Below, piece after piece: positions 1 through 9,189 of a stretch of DNA of 64,000 bases; the first letter of the stretch is position 1; each line of letters begins with the position of its first letter. The notes beneath the pieces were generated by a model that was not told the origin of the DNA, searched no databases, and saw only the letters and a program-made list of their open reading frames with translations. The position numbers and the translations under genes are program-made. Source of the stretch: Granulicella sp. (lineage in GTDB: Bacteria; Acidobacteriota; Terriglobia; Terriglobales; Acidobacteriaceae); assembly GCA_027450185.1 (NCBI GenBank), contig DAIDKF010000005.1, forward strand, positions 304 to 64,303. Direction: 5' to 3'.

Positions 1-1384
1 CGGCGACGAGGGCGTCGATGGCGGCGTCGGAGAGGCTGTCGGTGCCGAACTTTTCCAGGACCTCGGGGGAGACGTCGGCCATGCGGCCTTCGGTCTCGGC
101 CCAGGCGAGGGCGGCGCGGGTGAGGTCGGCGTCGCGGTCTTCGAGCACGGCAAAGACGGAGTCGAACTTGTTGAGGAGAGCGAGGGTCTCTTCGGCGTCG
201 GTGCGAGCGAGGCGTTGCTGGTCGGCGGCGGTGTTGACGGCGCGCAGGACGTCGAAGATGGCGGCGCGGGCTTCGGCGGTATTGAGGTCGTTGTTGAGCG
301 CGGCGGTGAAGTCGGCGTCGCCTTTGCGGATGAGTTGGGTGAGGGTGTCGTCGGCGGGTAGGGTGTCTGGCCATGCGCCTTTGCGGATGCGCTCATGGAA
401 GGTGCGCAGGCGCTCGATGGCGTTGGTGGACTCGGTGAGGCCGTCGAAGGTGAAGTTGAGCTGGTGGCGGTAGGGCACGCTGAGCAGAAGGAACCGGATG
501 GCGGATGCGCGATAGCCTTTGAGAAGGAGGTCGCGGAGGGTGAAGAAGTTGCCCTCGGATTTGGACATCTTCTTGCCTTCGACGAGCAGGAAGCGGACGT
601 GGAACCAGTGGCGCGCAAAGGGGTGATGCGTGGCGGCTTCAGATTGCGCGATCTCGTTTTCGTGGTGCGGGAACATGAGGTCTTCGCCGCCGGCGTGGAG
701 GTCGAAGGAGTCGCCGAGGTACTTCATGGCCATGGCGGAGCACTCGATGTGCCAGCCGGGGCGACCGGGGCCGAGGGGAGTTTCCCAGGATGCACCGCTG
801 GAGGCGTCTTCGGGTTTGGTGGCCTTCCAGAGGGCGAAGTCGCGGGCGGCGTCTTTGTCGTACTCGTCGAGGTCTACGCGGGCGCCGTCCTCGATGCCGT
901 GCAGGTCCTTCTTGGAGAGCTTGCCGTAGCCGGGGAAGCGGGCGATGCGGAAGTACCAACTGCCGTCCTCGGCTTTGTAGGCGATGTCCTGGTCGGCGAG
1001 ACGTTCGATGAGGGAGATCATGCCGGGGATGTTTTCGGTGGCTCGGGCGATGTCTTCGGGGCGTTCGATGTTGAGGGCGTCCATGTCTTCGAAGAAGGCG
1101 CGCTCATACCTGGTGGTGTATACGGCGATGGGCAGACCGGCGGCTGCGGCGTTGCGGATGATCTTGTCGTCGACGTCGGTGATGTTCATGACGTGGCGCA
1201 GGGCGAGGCCCTGGAGGCGGGCGGTACGGCGCAGGAGGTCGACGTGGAGGAAGGTGCGGAAGTTGCCGATGTGGCCGTAGTCGTAGACGGTGGGGCCGCA
1301 GCAGTAGAAGCGCAGGGTATGGCCGTCGGAGGCGAAGAGAGGTTCGATTTTTCCGGAGAGGGTGTTGAAGAGTTCGAGTGCCAC
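1..1384 (-). CDS. cysS: Cysteinyl-tRNA synthetase, 3' end outside the window
   Basis: This is a class I aminoacyl-tRNA synthetase that charges tRNA-Cys with cysteine in the cytoplasm. The frame is open from a GTG at 1384 to the left edge, about 461 codons, so only the last residues are missing (family length is roughly 460-490). The N-terminus reads VALELFNTLSGKIEP, followed by FYCCGPTVYDYGHIGN, which contains the HIGH-type signature and a zinc-ligand cysteine. Further on are GWHIECSAM (zinc site) and KMSKSEGNF, the KMSKS loop. The GTG start was chosen because it begins exactly where the family begins; the ribosome site is weak (AAGTGG). tsaD lies 152 bases upstream on the same strand. Long plus-strand frames across this gene are antisense shadows. 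Confidence 0.95.
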   Translation of the reverse strand, partial: MALELFNTLSGKIEPLFASDGHTLRFYCCGPTVYDYGHIGNFRTFLHVDLLRRTARLQGLALRHVMNITDVDDKIIRNAAAAGLPIAVYTTRYERAFFEDMDALNIERPEDIARATENIPGMISLIERLADQDIAYKAEDGSWYFRIARFPGYGKLSKKDLHGIEDGARVDLDEYDKDAARDFALWKATKPEDASSGASWETPLGPGRPGWHIECSAMAMKYLGDSFDLHAGGEDLMFPHHENEIAQSEAATHHPFARHWFHVRFLLVEGKKMSKSEGNFFTLRDLLLKGYRASAIRFLLLSVPYRHQLNFTFDGLTESTNAIERLRTFHERIRKGAWPDTLPADDTLTQLIRKGDADFTAALNNDLNTAEARAAIFDVLRAVNTAADQQRLARTDAEETLALLNKFDSVFAVLEDRDADLTRAALAWAETEGRMADVSPEVLEKFGTDSLSDAAIDALVA

Positions 1385-1536
1385 GCGTCGCCACTTGCCG
1401 CTGGGCAAGACGCTTGCGCGCCGCGCCACAGGCTACTTTCTGCTGTTGTCTATACTCATTTGATTTTAGCTGAGATAGAGACGCTGCCGAGGTGGAGCTA
1501 TCGACCGAGTGTTTGCCCTCAGTCGAGGCGGAGCCT

Positions 1537-2736
1537 TCAGCCTAATCTGAGTTGCGGCGTGGGTTCGAGGGTGCCGGGCGCGAAGTCGCGGGCGAAGAGT
1601 TTTGGGAAGGCCGCGGCGGCGATCATGGCGGCGTTGTCGGTGGAGAGAGCGATGGTGGGGAAGGCGACCGGGAGGTTGTGGCGGGCGGCCGTGGCGGCGA
1701 TGCTGCGGCGGAGTTCGCTGTTGGCGGAGACGCCGCCGCTGATGAGGATTCCGCGGACGCCGTAGTGCTCGGCGGCGTGGAAGGTGGAGCGGGCGAGATT
1801 CTTGACGACTGCGTTCTGAAAGCTGGCGATGAGGTTGAGAGTCTGGGAATCGAAGTGAGGCAGCGCACGGGCGAGGTTTGTGGTGTCCGGCTTTGCCTGG
1901 TGCAGGCCGATGGCGCGGAAAGCCTCGATACGGGCTGCGATCGCGGGTTGCATGTGGTGGAGTTCGACGTAGCGGCGAACAGCAGTTTTGATGCCGGAGA
2001 AGGACATGTCGAAACGGGCGGGATCGTCGTTGGGCGCGAGCACGGCCTCGCGGGAGAGCTTGGGAGCGGTGTTGCCGGTGGCCTTCTGCTTGATGTGCGC
2101 GAGGGGAAAAAGGTGAGTGTCGGTGGTTCCGTGGGGGGCGAGGGCGTCGATCCAGGGGCCGCCGGGGTAGGGCAGGCCAAGGAGCTTGGCAACCTTGTCG
2201 AAGGCCTCGCCGGCAGCGTCGTCGAGGGTCTTGCCGACGTTGCGGTAGCGCCAGGTTCGTTCGGGCGCGCGGGTGGCGAGGTAGAGGTGGGTGTGGCCGC
2301 CGCTGACGACCAGGGCCAGGAGTGGGGATGCGTCGGCAAAGGTTGTGTTTGCGTCCATCAGGACGGCGTGGATGTGGCCTTCGAGGTGGTTGACGGCGAT
2401 GAGGGGAAGATCGGCTCCGAAGGCCAGCGCCTTGGCGAAGCTGATGCCGACGAGCAGCGCTCCGGCGAGGCCGGGGCCTTCGGTGACGGCGATGGCGGCC
2501 AGATCGGAGTAGGCGACGCCGGCGCGCTGCATGGCCCCGCGGACAACCGGGACGATGGCGCGGAGATGCTCGCGCGAGGCCAACTCGGGGACGACGCCGC
2601 CGTAGCTGCTGTGGATGAGCTGCGAGGCGACGACGTTGGAGAGCACTTCAGCCTGGCCGCTGGCGCTGTGGCGGACGACCGCTGCGGAGGTCTCGTCGCA
2701 GGAGCTCTCAATTCCGAGGATGAGGGTGCTGGGCAT
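1537..2736 (-). CDS. tsaD: tRNA N6-adenosine threonylcarbamoyltransferase TsaD
   Basis: TsaD transfers the threonylcarbamoyl group from threonylcarbamoyl-AMP to A37 of tRNAs that read ANN codons, working with TsaB and TsaE in the cytoplasm. The 399-residue protein opens with LILGIESSCDETSAAVV and carries the metal-binding HLEGH at residues 117-121, PGLAGAL near 88-94 and the ASKHA-type VSGGHTHL near residue 150. The C-terminal third has the nucleotide-binding ISGGVSANSELR segment. It is longer than the usual ~340 residues; the extra length seems to lie in the middle (around KQKATGNTAPKLSREAVL). The start leaves a 43-base gap to the divergent cca gene. tsaB and tsaE are not in this window. Confidence 0.96.
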   Translation of the reverse strand: MPSTLILGIESSCDETSAAVVRHSASGQAEVLSNVVASQLIHSSYGGVVPELASREHLRAIVPVVRGAMQRAGVAYSDLAAIAVTEGPGLAGALLVGISFAKALAFGADLPLIAVNHLEGHIHAVLMDANTTFADASPLLALVVSGGHTHLYLATRAPERTWRYRNVGKTLDDAAGEAFDKVAKLLGLPYPGGPWIDALAPHGTTDTHLFPLAHIKQKATGNTAPKLSREAVLAPNDDPARFDMSFSGIKTAVRRYVELHHMQPAIAARIEAFRAIGLHQAKPDTTNLARALPHFDSQTLNLIASFQNAVVKNLARSTFHAAEHYGVRGILISGGVSANSELRRSIAATAARHNLPVAFPTIALSTDNAAMIAAAAFPKLFARDFAPGTLEPTPQLRLG

Positions 2737-2741
2737 TAAAC

Positions 2742-2783
2742 AGAGTGTAGAGGATAGAGTGGAGAGCGTAGAGGACCGGATGG
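2742..2783. repeat. Imperfect 21-base tandem repeat between tsaD and cca
   Basis: Two adjacent purine-rich 21-base units (2742-2762 and 2763-2783) share AGAG(T/C)GTAGAGGA and most remaining positions. They fill the short divergent promoter region and include the cca ribosome site and start codon. The 14-mer AGAGCGTAGAGGAC recurs at 23263-23276 after the metallophosphoesterase gene. Confidence 0.5.
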
Positions 2784-4174
2784 AGAGATCGAAGAATCGC
2801 GGGTATGAAGCTGCGCTGGGGATCGTGCGGCGGCTGCACGCTCTGGGGCATGCAGCGTACTTTGCCGGTGGATGTGTGCGCGATCTGCTGCTGGGCTTGG
2901 TGCCGCAGGACTTTGATGTGGCGACGTCAGCAGTTCCGGAACTGGTGCTGGCCGCTTTTCCGCGGACCGAGGCTGTGGGGGCGCACTTTGGCGTGGTGTT
3001 GGTGATCGATCGGGTGGGCGAGGAGCGCGTTGCGACCGAGGTGGCAACGTTTCGTCACGATGGAGCGTACAGCGATGGGCGACGGCCGGATGCGGTACGG
3101 TTTTCGCTGGACCCGCGCGAGGATGTGCTGCGGCGCGACTTCACCGTCAATGGGCTGCTGCTGGATGCGCTGGCGTATGACCTGGGCGACCGTGCTGAGG
3201 ATTGCGTGCTGGACTTTGTGGGCGGACGCGGAGATCTGGCAGCGCGGCTGATTCGGGCGATTGGCGAGCCACTGATGCGGTTTGCCGAGGACAAGCTGCG
3301 CATGCTGCGTGCGGTGCGATTTGCGGCACGGTTTGCAGCGCGGGGGTTCACGATCGAGCGGCGAACGATGGACGCGATCTGGCAGCAGGCGGAGACGGTT
3401 CATGCCGTGTCGGCTGAACGCGTGCGCGAGGAGTTGACGAAGATCCTGATCGAGGGTGGTGCTCGGCGCGGGTTTGAGCTGCTGGATGAGACGCGGCTGC
3501 TGGCCCAGGTGCTGCCGGAGGTGAAGCGATTGCAGGGCGTGGAGCAGCCACCGGAGTTCCATCCGGAGGGCGATGTGTGGGCGCATACGCTGATGCTGCT
3601 GGAACACCTGCCGGCAGGTGCGAGCGCGACGCTGGCCTGGGGGATGCTGCTGCACGATGTGGGCAAGCCGGCTACTTTTACGCCTCCAGACCCGCAGCGG
3701 CCGGGGGATCGGATACGGTTCAATGGGCATGTGGACGTGGGCGTTGCGGTGGCGAGGACGATTCTGACGCGGTTGCGTTTCAGCGGCGAGGACATGGAGC
3801 AGATTCTCTCGCTGGTGAAACACCATATGCAGTTTGGCGATGTGATGCAGATGAAGCAGTCCACACTGAAGCGGTTTTTGAGGCTGCCGAAGTTTGAAGA
3901 ACACCTGGCGCTGCATAAGGCGGATTGCCTGAGTTCGCATGGGAAGCTGGACCTGTATGCGTTCGCGAAGGAGAAGTATGAAGCGCTGGGAGAGGAGCAG
4001 ATTCGGCCGCCGCTGCTGCTGACCGGGAATGATTTGATTGCTGCTGGATATAGGCCGGGACCGCAGTTTCGGGTGATACTGGAAGCCGCCGAGGACGCGC
4101 AGTTGGAGGGCTCGGTTGCAAGCAAAGACGAGGCGCTTGGGCTGGTGCGGGAGCGGTTTGGTCAGCCCACCTAG
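2780..4174 (+). CDS. cca: CCA tRNA nucleotidyltransferase with HD domain
   Basis: This template-independent polymerase adds or repairs the 3' CCA end of tRNAs. The 464-residue protein is a class II nucleotidyltransferase of the poly(A) polymerase/CCA family: GGCVRDLLLG at residues 30-39, then the catalytic DFDVAT with its metal-binding aspartates near 44-49, then the RNA-binding helical region with RAVRFAARF. An HD domain follows, with HTLMLLEH and LLHDVGKP near residue 290, as in many bacterial CCA enzymes with phosphohydrolase activity. The ATG at 2780 was chosen over in-frame ATGs upstream because GAGGA sits six bases before it and the earlier starts run into tsaD. It is transcribed divergently from tsaD. 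Whether it adds all of CCA or only part cannot be told from sequence alone. Confidence 0.92.
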   Translation: MERSKNRGYEAALGIVRRLHALGHAAYFAGGCVRDLLLGLVPQDFDVATSAVPELVLAAFPRTEAVGAHFGVVLVIDRVGEERVATEVATFRHDGAYSDGRRPDAVRFSLDPREDVLRRDFTVNGLLLDALAYDLGDRAEDCVLDFVGGRGDLAARLIRAIGEPLMRFAEDKLRMLRAVRFAARFAARGFTIERRTMDAIWQQAETVHAVSAERVREELTKILIEGGARRGFELLDETRLLAQVLPEVKRLQGVEQPPEFHPEGDVWAHTLMLLEHLPAGASATLAWGMLLHDVGKPATFTPPDPQRPGDRIRFNGHVDVGVAVARTILTRLRFSGEDMEQILSLVKHHMQFGDVMQMKQSTLKRFLRLPKFEEHLALHKADCLSSHGKLDLYAFAKEKYEALGEEQIRPPLLLTGNDLIAAGYRPGPQFRVILEAAEDAQLEGSVASKDEALGLVRERFGQPT

Positions 4175-4210
4175 TCGGGGGCCTCGTGCGCGGGTCTGAG
4201 TTGGTTGGAG

Positions 4211-5347
4211 TTAGCGGGAGCGGGTTTTGGCGCTGGGGGCTGGGGGCGGATAGTTGGGTTTGCGCTTGGCTGGCTTGGAGATGGCCGGGGCGATGCTGGG
4301 TGGGGCGGTGAGGTCGATGGAGCGGTGGGCTTCCACGGCGTCGGCCAGTGCGTACTTGAGCTTCTCGATGCCCTCGCCGGTGACCGCGGAGATTAAGTAG
4401 AGGGGAAGTTTCTTGCGCTTGGCGAAGGTGGTGAGCTTTTTGAGCTTGTCGGGGTTGGCGACGTCGGCTTTGGCTGCGACCAGGATGGTGGGTTTGGCGG
4501 CCAGGGCAGGGTCGAAGGATTTGAGCTCGGCGGTGATGGCGTTGTAGTCGGCGACGGGGTCCGGGCGGGCGTTGCCGCTGGTGGAATCGGCGGCGTCGGA
4601 GACGTCAATGAGGTGGGCGAGGACGCTGGTGCGCTCGATGTGCTTGAGGAACTGGACGCCGAGGCCGGCGCCGAGGTGGGCGCCTTCGATGAGGCCGGGC
4701 ATGTCGGCTACGGTGAAGGATTTTTCGTAGGGATGGTCGCCGACCTGGACGACGCCGAGGTTGGGTTCCAGAGTGGTGAAGGCGTAGTTGGCGATCTTGG
4801 GGCGGGCGGCGGAGAGACGCGAGATGAGGGTGGACTTGCCGACGTTGGGGAAACCGACGAGGCCGACGTCGGCGAGTAGACGGAGCTCGAGGCGGAAGTT
4901 TTTGGCTTCGCCGGGGCGGCCGAGTTCGTGCTCGCGGGGAGCCTGGTGGGTGGAGGTGGCGAAGTGCTGGTTGCCGCGGCCGCCGCGACCGCCGCGGGCG
5001 ATGACGATCTCTTCGTTGGGGTGGGCAAAGTCGTGGAGGAGTTCGCCGGTGTCGTCGTCGTAGAGGAGGGTGCCGACGGGGACGTTGAGGGTGGTGTGCT
5101 CGCCGGCGTAGCCGCTCATGTTGGAGCCGAGGCCGTGGCCGCCGCGCTGGGACTTCCACTCGGGGTTGAAGCGGAAGTGGACGAGGGTGTTGTGGGAGAG
5201 GGAGGAGCGCATGAGGACGTCACCACCGTGGCCGCCGTCGCCGCCGGATGGGCCGCCGCGGGGGACGAACTTTTCGCGGCGGAAGGCCATGCAGCCATTG
5301 CCGCCGTCGCCGGCCTTGACCCGGATGCGTGCTTCATCGATGAACAT
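4211..5347 (-). CDS. obgE: GTPase Obg (CgtA)
   Basis: Obg is an essential GTPase that binds the large ribosomal subunit and links ribosome assembly to growth state. The 378-residue protein starts with the glycine-rich Obg fold ([18 protein letters not shown], then repeated GGxGG segments up to about residue 158). The G domain follows with GFPNVGKST (G1, near 165-173), DMPGLIEGA (G3) and AAKAD, a variant of the usual NKxD G4 motif. The C-terminal tail is a short basic, proline-rich stretch instead of a full OCT domain. It converges with cca (36-base gap). Confidence 0.96.
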   Translation of the reverse strand: MFIDEARIRVKAGDGGNGCMAFRREKFVPRGGPSGGDGGHGGDVLMRSSLSHNTLVHFRFNPEWKSQRGGHGLGSNMSGYAGEHTTLNVPVGTLLYDDDTGELLHDFAHPNEEIVIARGGRGGRGNQHFATSTHQAPREHELGRPGEAKNFRLELRLLADVGLVGFPNVGKSTLISRLSAARPKIANYAFTTLEPNLGVVQVGDHPYEKSFTVADMPGLIEGAHLGAGLGVQFLKHIERTSVLAHLIDVSDAADSTSGNARPDPVADYNAITAELKSFDPALAAKPTILVAAKADVANPDKLKKLTTFAKRKKLPLYLISAVTGEGIEKLKYALADAVEAHRSIDLTAPPSIAPAISKPAKRKPNYPPPAPSAKTRSR

Positions 5348-5656
5348 TAACGTGCCTCATATCAGAGTTTACAGAAGCGGAAAGAATGAGTCGGGGGGAA
5401 TGGGGCGGGGGTCGATGCGAAAATTACAGGTCGTTCACAGGATTTCCATCGGATTTAAGGTAAGGTAAGGCTTCACATCGAAGGCTGCTGGTGCTGAGCA
5501 AGGCACCGGCTCTCTTGCTTATGGGGTTAAACCCACAGGGGATTGTTGTTTTAACACAAGGGAATGCAATCGAGGGAGGGTCGCGGCACCGGGCAGGACA
5601 CCGGGCTGCAGACTGAGGCTCGGATGGCGTCGTAACCAAACTTTCAGGAGGATTGA
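5348..5656. other. Intergenic region between obgE and the first Oar-like receptor gene
   Basis: This 309-base stretch separates two divergent genes, so it should hold promoters for both. I see no convincing ORF. Visible features are three close GGTAA copies near 5458-5470, a small interrupted palindrome GGGTT-A-AACCC at 5524-5534, and AGGAGG just before the ATG at 5657. No clear sigma70 hexamer pair was found. Confidence 0.4.
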
Positions 5657-8600
5657 ATGAGGCTACAGGGTAAGGTAACGCTGCTGGTAGCGGTCGCGGT
5701 GGTGTTGTTTGCGATAGTTTCCGGGACGACGTCGAAGGCGGCGGCGCAGACGGCGGTGGACGGAGCGGTGGCAGGAACGGTGGTGGACAGCACGGATGCT
5801 GCTGTGTCCGGTGCTGCGGTGGTAGTGCATAGCACGGCCACCAACGCAGACACGAAGGTGACGGCGGATGCGAGCGGGTACTTCCGCGCAACGCGACTGG
5901 TGCCGGGGGACTACACGGTGATGGTGAACGCGCCGGGCTTTGCCGGTTATGAGGCGGAGCATGTGATCGTGGAGGTGGGCAAGCTGACCGAGGTGACGCC
6001 GAAGCTGTCGGTGAGCTCGCAGGCGACAACGGTGGAGGTGAGCGCGGAGACACCGCTGCTGAACAGCGAGAGCTCGGACTTTACGACGGAGTTCAACCCG
6101 AAGGAGATGAATACGCTGCCGATCAACGGGCGGCACTGGACGTCGTTTGCTCTGCTGGCGCCGGGCGTGACGCTGGGCAATAGTTCGTTCGGGTTGGTGA
6201 CGTTTCGTGGAGCGAGCAACCTGCAAAATAATTTTCTGGTGGACGGCTCGGACGACAATCAGGCGTTTCAGTCGGTGGAGCGCGGCTATACGCGGGTGGG
6301 CTACTCGACGGCTGAGGATTCGATTCTGGAGTTTCAGGTGCTGACGTCGAATGTGCCGGCGCAGTATGGACGCGCGGTGGGCGGCGGAGTGAATGCGGTG
6401 ACGCGCTCGGGGTCCAACACCTTCCACGGCGATGCGTTTGAGTATTACAGAGACAATGATTTTGGCGCGACCAACCCGTTCAATACGCTGGTGGTGGCTG
6501 GTCCGAACGGAGTGGGGACGCAGACGATCTTCATCAAGCCGAAGGACAAGCGGCACCAGTACGGCGGTAGTTTCAACGGGCCGCTGATCCACGACCGGCT
6601 GTTCTTTCTCTATGCGTTCGACCAGCAGAAGAGGAACTTTCCGGTGCTGGCGGTGCCGACGCCGCAGTTTCTGGATGCGAGCAACGTGGCGGACAACAAC
6701 TGCAAGGTGGCTGGCGGAACGACAACGACGGACGCAGTGACGTGCGCTCTGGACCGCGGCGTGAGTCAGACGCTGATCGATCAAGCGATGGCGTACATCA
6801 ACGGGCAGAGCGGCGTGGCGCCGCGGCAGGGTGACCAGATTCTGAACTTTCTGAAGCTGGACTACAAGATTAACGAGCGCAACAACGCGAGCCTGATGTA
6901 CAACCGGATGCGGTGGGATTCGCCGAACGGGACGCAGACGAATCCGGTGATCCGGCGCGGCATTACGTCGGTGGGCAATGATTACGTGAAGGTGGACTCG
7001 GTGATCGGCAAGATCGACACGCTGCTGACGCCGCGTACTTCCAATGAGCTGCGGGCAGAGTATGCGCGCGACTTTGAGTATGAGACGGGGGACACGCCGC
7101 TGGCCAATGAGCCGACCACAACAGCGGGCGGACTGCCGCCGGGTGTGATCATTTCGCCCAATGGGAGCTACTCGATGGGCACGCCGTACTATGTGCCGCG
7201 GGCGAGCTATCCGAATGAGTCGGAGACGGACCTGATCGATAATGTGACGATCTCGAAGGGGAATCAGACGATCACGGCGGGCGGAGAGTATCGCTGGGCG
7301 CAGGACAATATTACGGACGTGGACTATGAGCATGGACTGTTCACGTATGCGCAGTTGGCGGACTTTTTTACCGACTTTGCGCATACGGTGGGCGGGAGCC
7401 CAAGTGTGGGTTGCGATGCGGCGCGCGATACGGGGACGGGCAGCCTGCCCTGCTTCACCAGCGTGCAGCAGGCGTTCGGGCATCCGACGTTTGTGTTTCA
7501 CACCAACGAGTATGCGGCGTATGTGCAGGATGACTGGAAACTGCTGCCGTACCTGACGCTGAACCTGGGCTTGCGGTACGACTACGAGCAACTGCCGTCG
7601 GTGCAGATTCCGAATGCGAATGTGCCGCTGACGTCGCAGATGCCGAGCGACAAGAACAATATTGCGCCGCGCGTGGGCTTTGCGTGGGACGTGTTCCACA
7701 CGGGCAAGACGCTGATGCACGGAGGCTTCGGGCTGTACTACGGGCGCATCCAGAATGGAACGATCTACAAGGCGCTGGCTTCGACCGGATCCCCGTTGGC
7801 GCAGTTCCAACTGAATACGTCGGGGACATCGAACACGGTGTCGTATCCGAACCTGGTGTCGACGGCGACGCCGCCGGCGGTTTCGAATGTGCTGGCGTTT
7901 ACGCCGAACTTCCAGGCGCCGGTCGCGGATGAGATCGACCTGAGCGTGCAGCAGCAGCTTCCATTCCGGACAGTGCTGGGGATTGCGTATCTGGGATCGC
8001 TGGGCAAGAGCCTGCCGAACTTTGTGGATGCAAATATTGCGGTGCCAACGGCGACGAAGACTTACACGTTCAACGGCGGCCCGCTGGCTGGCGACCAGTG
8101 GACGGTGCCGGTGTACACGGCGCGGCTAAGCAACCTCTACAACGCAGAGACGCTGGTGCGGAGCGATGTGACGTCGAATTACAACGCGCTGGCGGTGACG
8201 CTGGATCACCAGTTCAGCCAGGGGGTGCAGTTCTCGGCGAGCTATACGTTCTCGAAGGCGCTGGACTACAACCTGAACCAGTCGTCGCTGTCGGATACGA
8301 ATGATCCGACCGATCCGTTCACGGTGGTTCCGGATTACGGGCTTTCGGCGAACGATATTCCGCAGCGGTTTGTGGGGAATATTACGTACCAGCCGACGTT
8401 TGCGATGAAGAACAAGGTTGCGTCGGCGCTTGCGAATGGGTGGATGCTGGCCCCGGTCTGGACGGTGCAGTCGGGTATTCCGTACAGCTATGGACTGAGC
8501 AGCGGCAGTTCGATTCCGGGCGGAGCGACGACGTTCAACGGATCGGGCGGGAGCAATTTTGTAAACTTCAGCGCGTATAAAAATCTGAACGCAAACCATT

Positions 8601-8884
8601 CCCTGCCGGGCATCCGGCGCGACAGCAAGCGGCAGACAACGATTGACGATGTGGATGTGCGTTTGGCGCGCAGCTTCAGCTTCAAGACGAAGTACAGGCT
8701 GATGCTGGCGGGCGAGGCGTTCAACGCGTTGAATCGGGAGAACTTCACCAGCTTCAACACGGGCGCGTACACGCTGAGCGGAACGACGGCGACATACCAG
8801 TCGACATTCGGCACACCGAATGCGGCAGGAAATACGATCTATCGCGAGCGGCAGATCCAGTTCGTTGGGCGGTTTGAGTTCTAG
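5657..8884 (+). CDS. Oar-like TonB-dependent outer-membrane receptor (first of three)
   Basis: This 1075-residue protein is predicted to be an outer-membrane beta-barrel transporter of the Oar-like family common in Acidobacteria. A signal peptide spans residues 1-31 (hydrophobic core LLVAVAVVLFAIV, cleavage after AAAQ). Next is a carboxypeptidase-regulatory-like domain (GAVAGTVVDSTDAAVSGA to about 115), then a plug with LPINGRHWTSFALLAPGV and FRGASNLQNNFLVDGSDDN, and a long barrel. The chain ends in FVGRFEF with the terminal phenylalanine typical of outer-membrane barrels. The start is set by AGGAGG five bases upstream. A strong terminator follows, so it is probably transcribed alone. The substrate is unknown; uptake of oligosaccharides or other large nutrients is a common guess for this family. 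Confidence 0.9.
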   Translation: MRLQGKVTLLVAVAVVLFAIVSGTTSKAAAQTAVDGAVAGTVVDSTDAAVSGAAVVVHSTATNADTKVTADASGYFRATRLVPGDYTVMVNAPGFAGYEAEHVIVEVGKLTEVTPKLSVSSQATTVEVSAETPLLNSESSDFTTEFNPKEMNTLPINGRHWTSFALLAPGVTLGNSSFGLVTFRGASNLQNNFLVDGSDDNQAFQSVERGYTRVGYSTAEDSILEFQVLTSNVPAQYGRAVGGGVNAVTRSGSNTFHGDAFEYYRDNDFGATNPFNTLVVAGPNGVGTQTIFIKPKDKRHQYGGSFNGPLIHDRLFFLYAFDQQKRNFPVLAVPTPQFLDASNVADNNCKVAGGTTTTDAVTCALDRGVSQTLIDQAMAYINGQSGVAPRQGDQILNFLKLDYKINERNNASLMYNRMRWDSPNGTQTNPVIRRGITSVGNDYVKVDSVIGKIDTLLTPRTSNELRAEYARDFEYETGDTPLANEPTTTAGGLPPGVIISPNGSYSMGTPYYVPRASYPNESETDLIDNVTISKGNQTITAGGEYRWAQDNITDVDYEHGLFTYAQLADFFTDFAHTVGGSPSVGCDAARDTGTGSLPCFTSVQQAFGHPTFVFHTNEYAAYVQDDWKLLPYLTLNLGLRYDYEQLPSVQIPNANVPLTSQMPSDKNNIAPRVGFAWDVFHTGKTLMHGGFGLYYGRIQNGTIYKALASTGSPLAQFQLNTSGTSNTVSYPNLVSTATPPAVSNVLAFTPNFQAPVADEIDLSVQQQLPFRTVLGIAYLGSLGKSLPNFVDANIAVPTATKTYTFNGGPLAGDQWTVPVYTARLSNLYNAETLVRSDVTSNYNALAVTLDHQFSQGVQFSASYTFSKALDYNLNQSSLSDTNDPTDPFTVVPDYGLSANDIPQRFVGNITYQPTFAMKNKVASALANGWMLAPVWTVQSGIPYSYGLSSGSSIPGGATTFNGSGGSNFVNFSAYKNLNANHSLPGIRRDSKRQTTIDDVDVRLARSFSFKTKYRLMLAGEAFNALNRENFTSFNTGAYTLSGTTATYQSTFGTPNAAGNTIYRERQIQFVGRFEF

Positions 8885-9189
8885 GCGCGTGATGCGATGG
8901 ACGGAATCGAAGAGGGCGATGGCTTCTTCAGCATCGCCCTGTTTTTTGTGCAGAAGTGTTGATAGCGTGCAAGTGCGCTCTGCAAAAAATGCGTATTAGC
9001 GCAGTTTTCACCGTGCTGACATGATGTACATTCATAGTAATCACAGACCTTGTACTTGAGTTGAGCTTCCACCGGCGCATGCGAGCGAATGGGCAGGACT
9101 GCTTTCAGACAAGAGTCGGAATTATCACGGGCCAGCACTACGCTGCGACCTGCGTTCGGTTGCATTCACTTTCAGGAGAGTCAGAATCT
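8885..9189. other. Intergenic region between Oar-like genes 1 and 2
   Basis: This 305-base spacer holds the terminator at 8913-8947, then a less GC-rich stretch (about 8950-9060) that is the likely promoter region of the second receptor gene. No hexamer pair stands out. The gene start at 9190 is preceded by AGGAGAG near 9174. Confidence 0.4.
8913..8947 (+). terminator. Rho-independent terminator after the first Oar-like gene
   Basis: A perfect 9-base stem (AGGGCGATG pairing with CATCGCCCT) with a 10-base loop is followed by GTTTTTT. It lies 29 bases after the stop codon. Confidence 0.88.

Noticed and set aside
395-1765. Long plus-strand frame (456 codons) over cysS and the end of tsaD
   Set aside because: It is antisense to cysS, whose minus-strand frame contains HIGH and KMSKS motifs; the plus-strand product is a G/V/E-rich shadow.
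1552-2739. Plus-strand frame antisense to tsaD
   Set aside because: The minus strand encodes a full TsaD; the opposite frame has only shadow composition and no family motif.
5663-7810. Minus-strand frame of 715 codons inside the first receptor gene
   Set aside because: It is arginine/histidine-rich shadow sequence opposite a complete Oar-like receptor.
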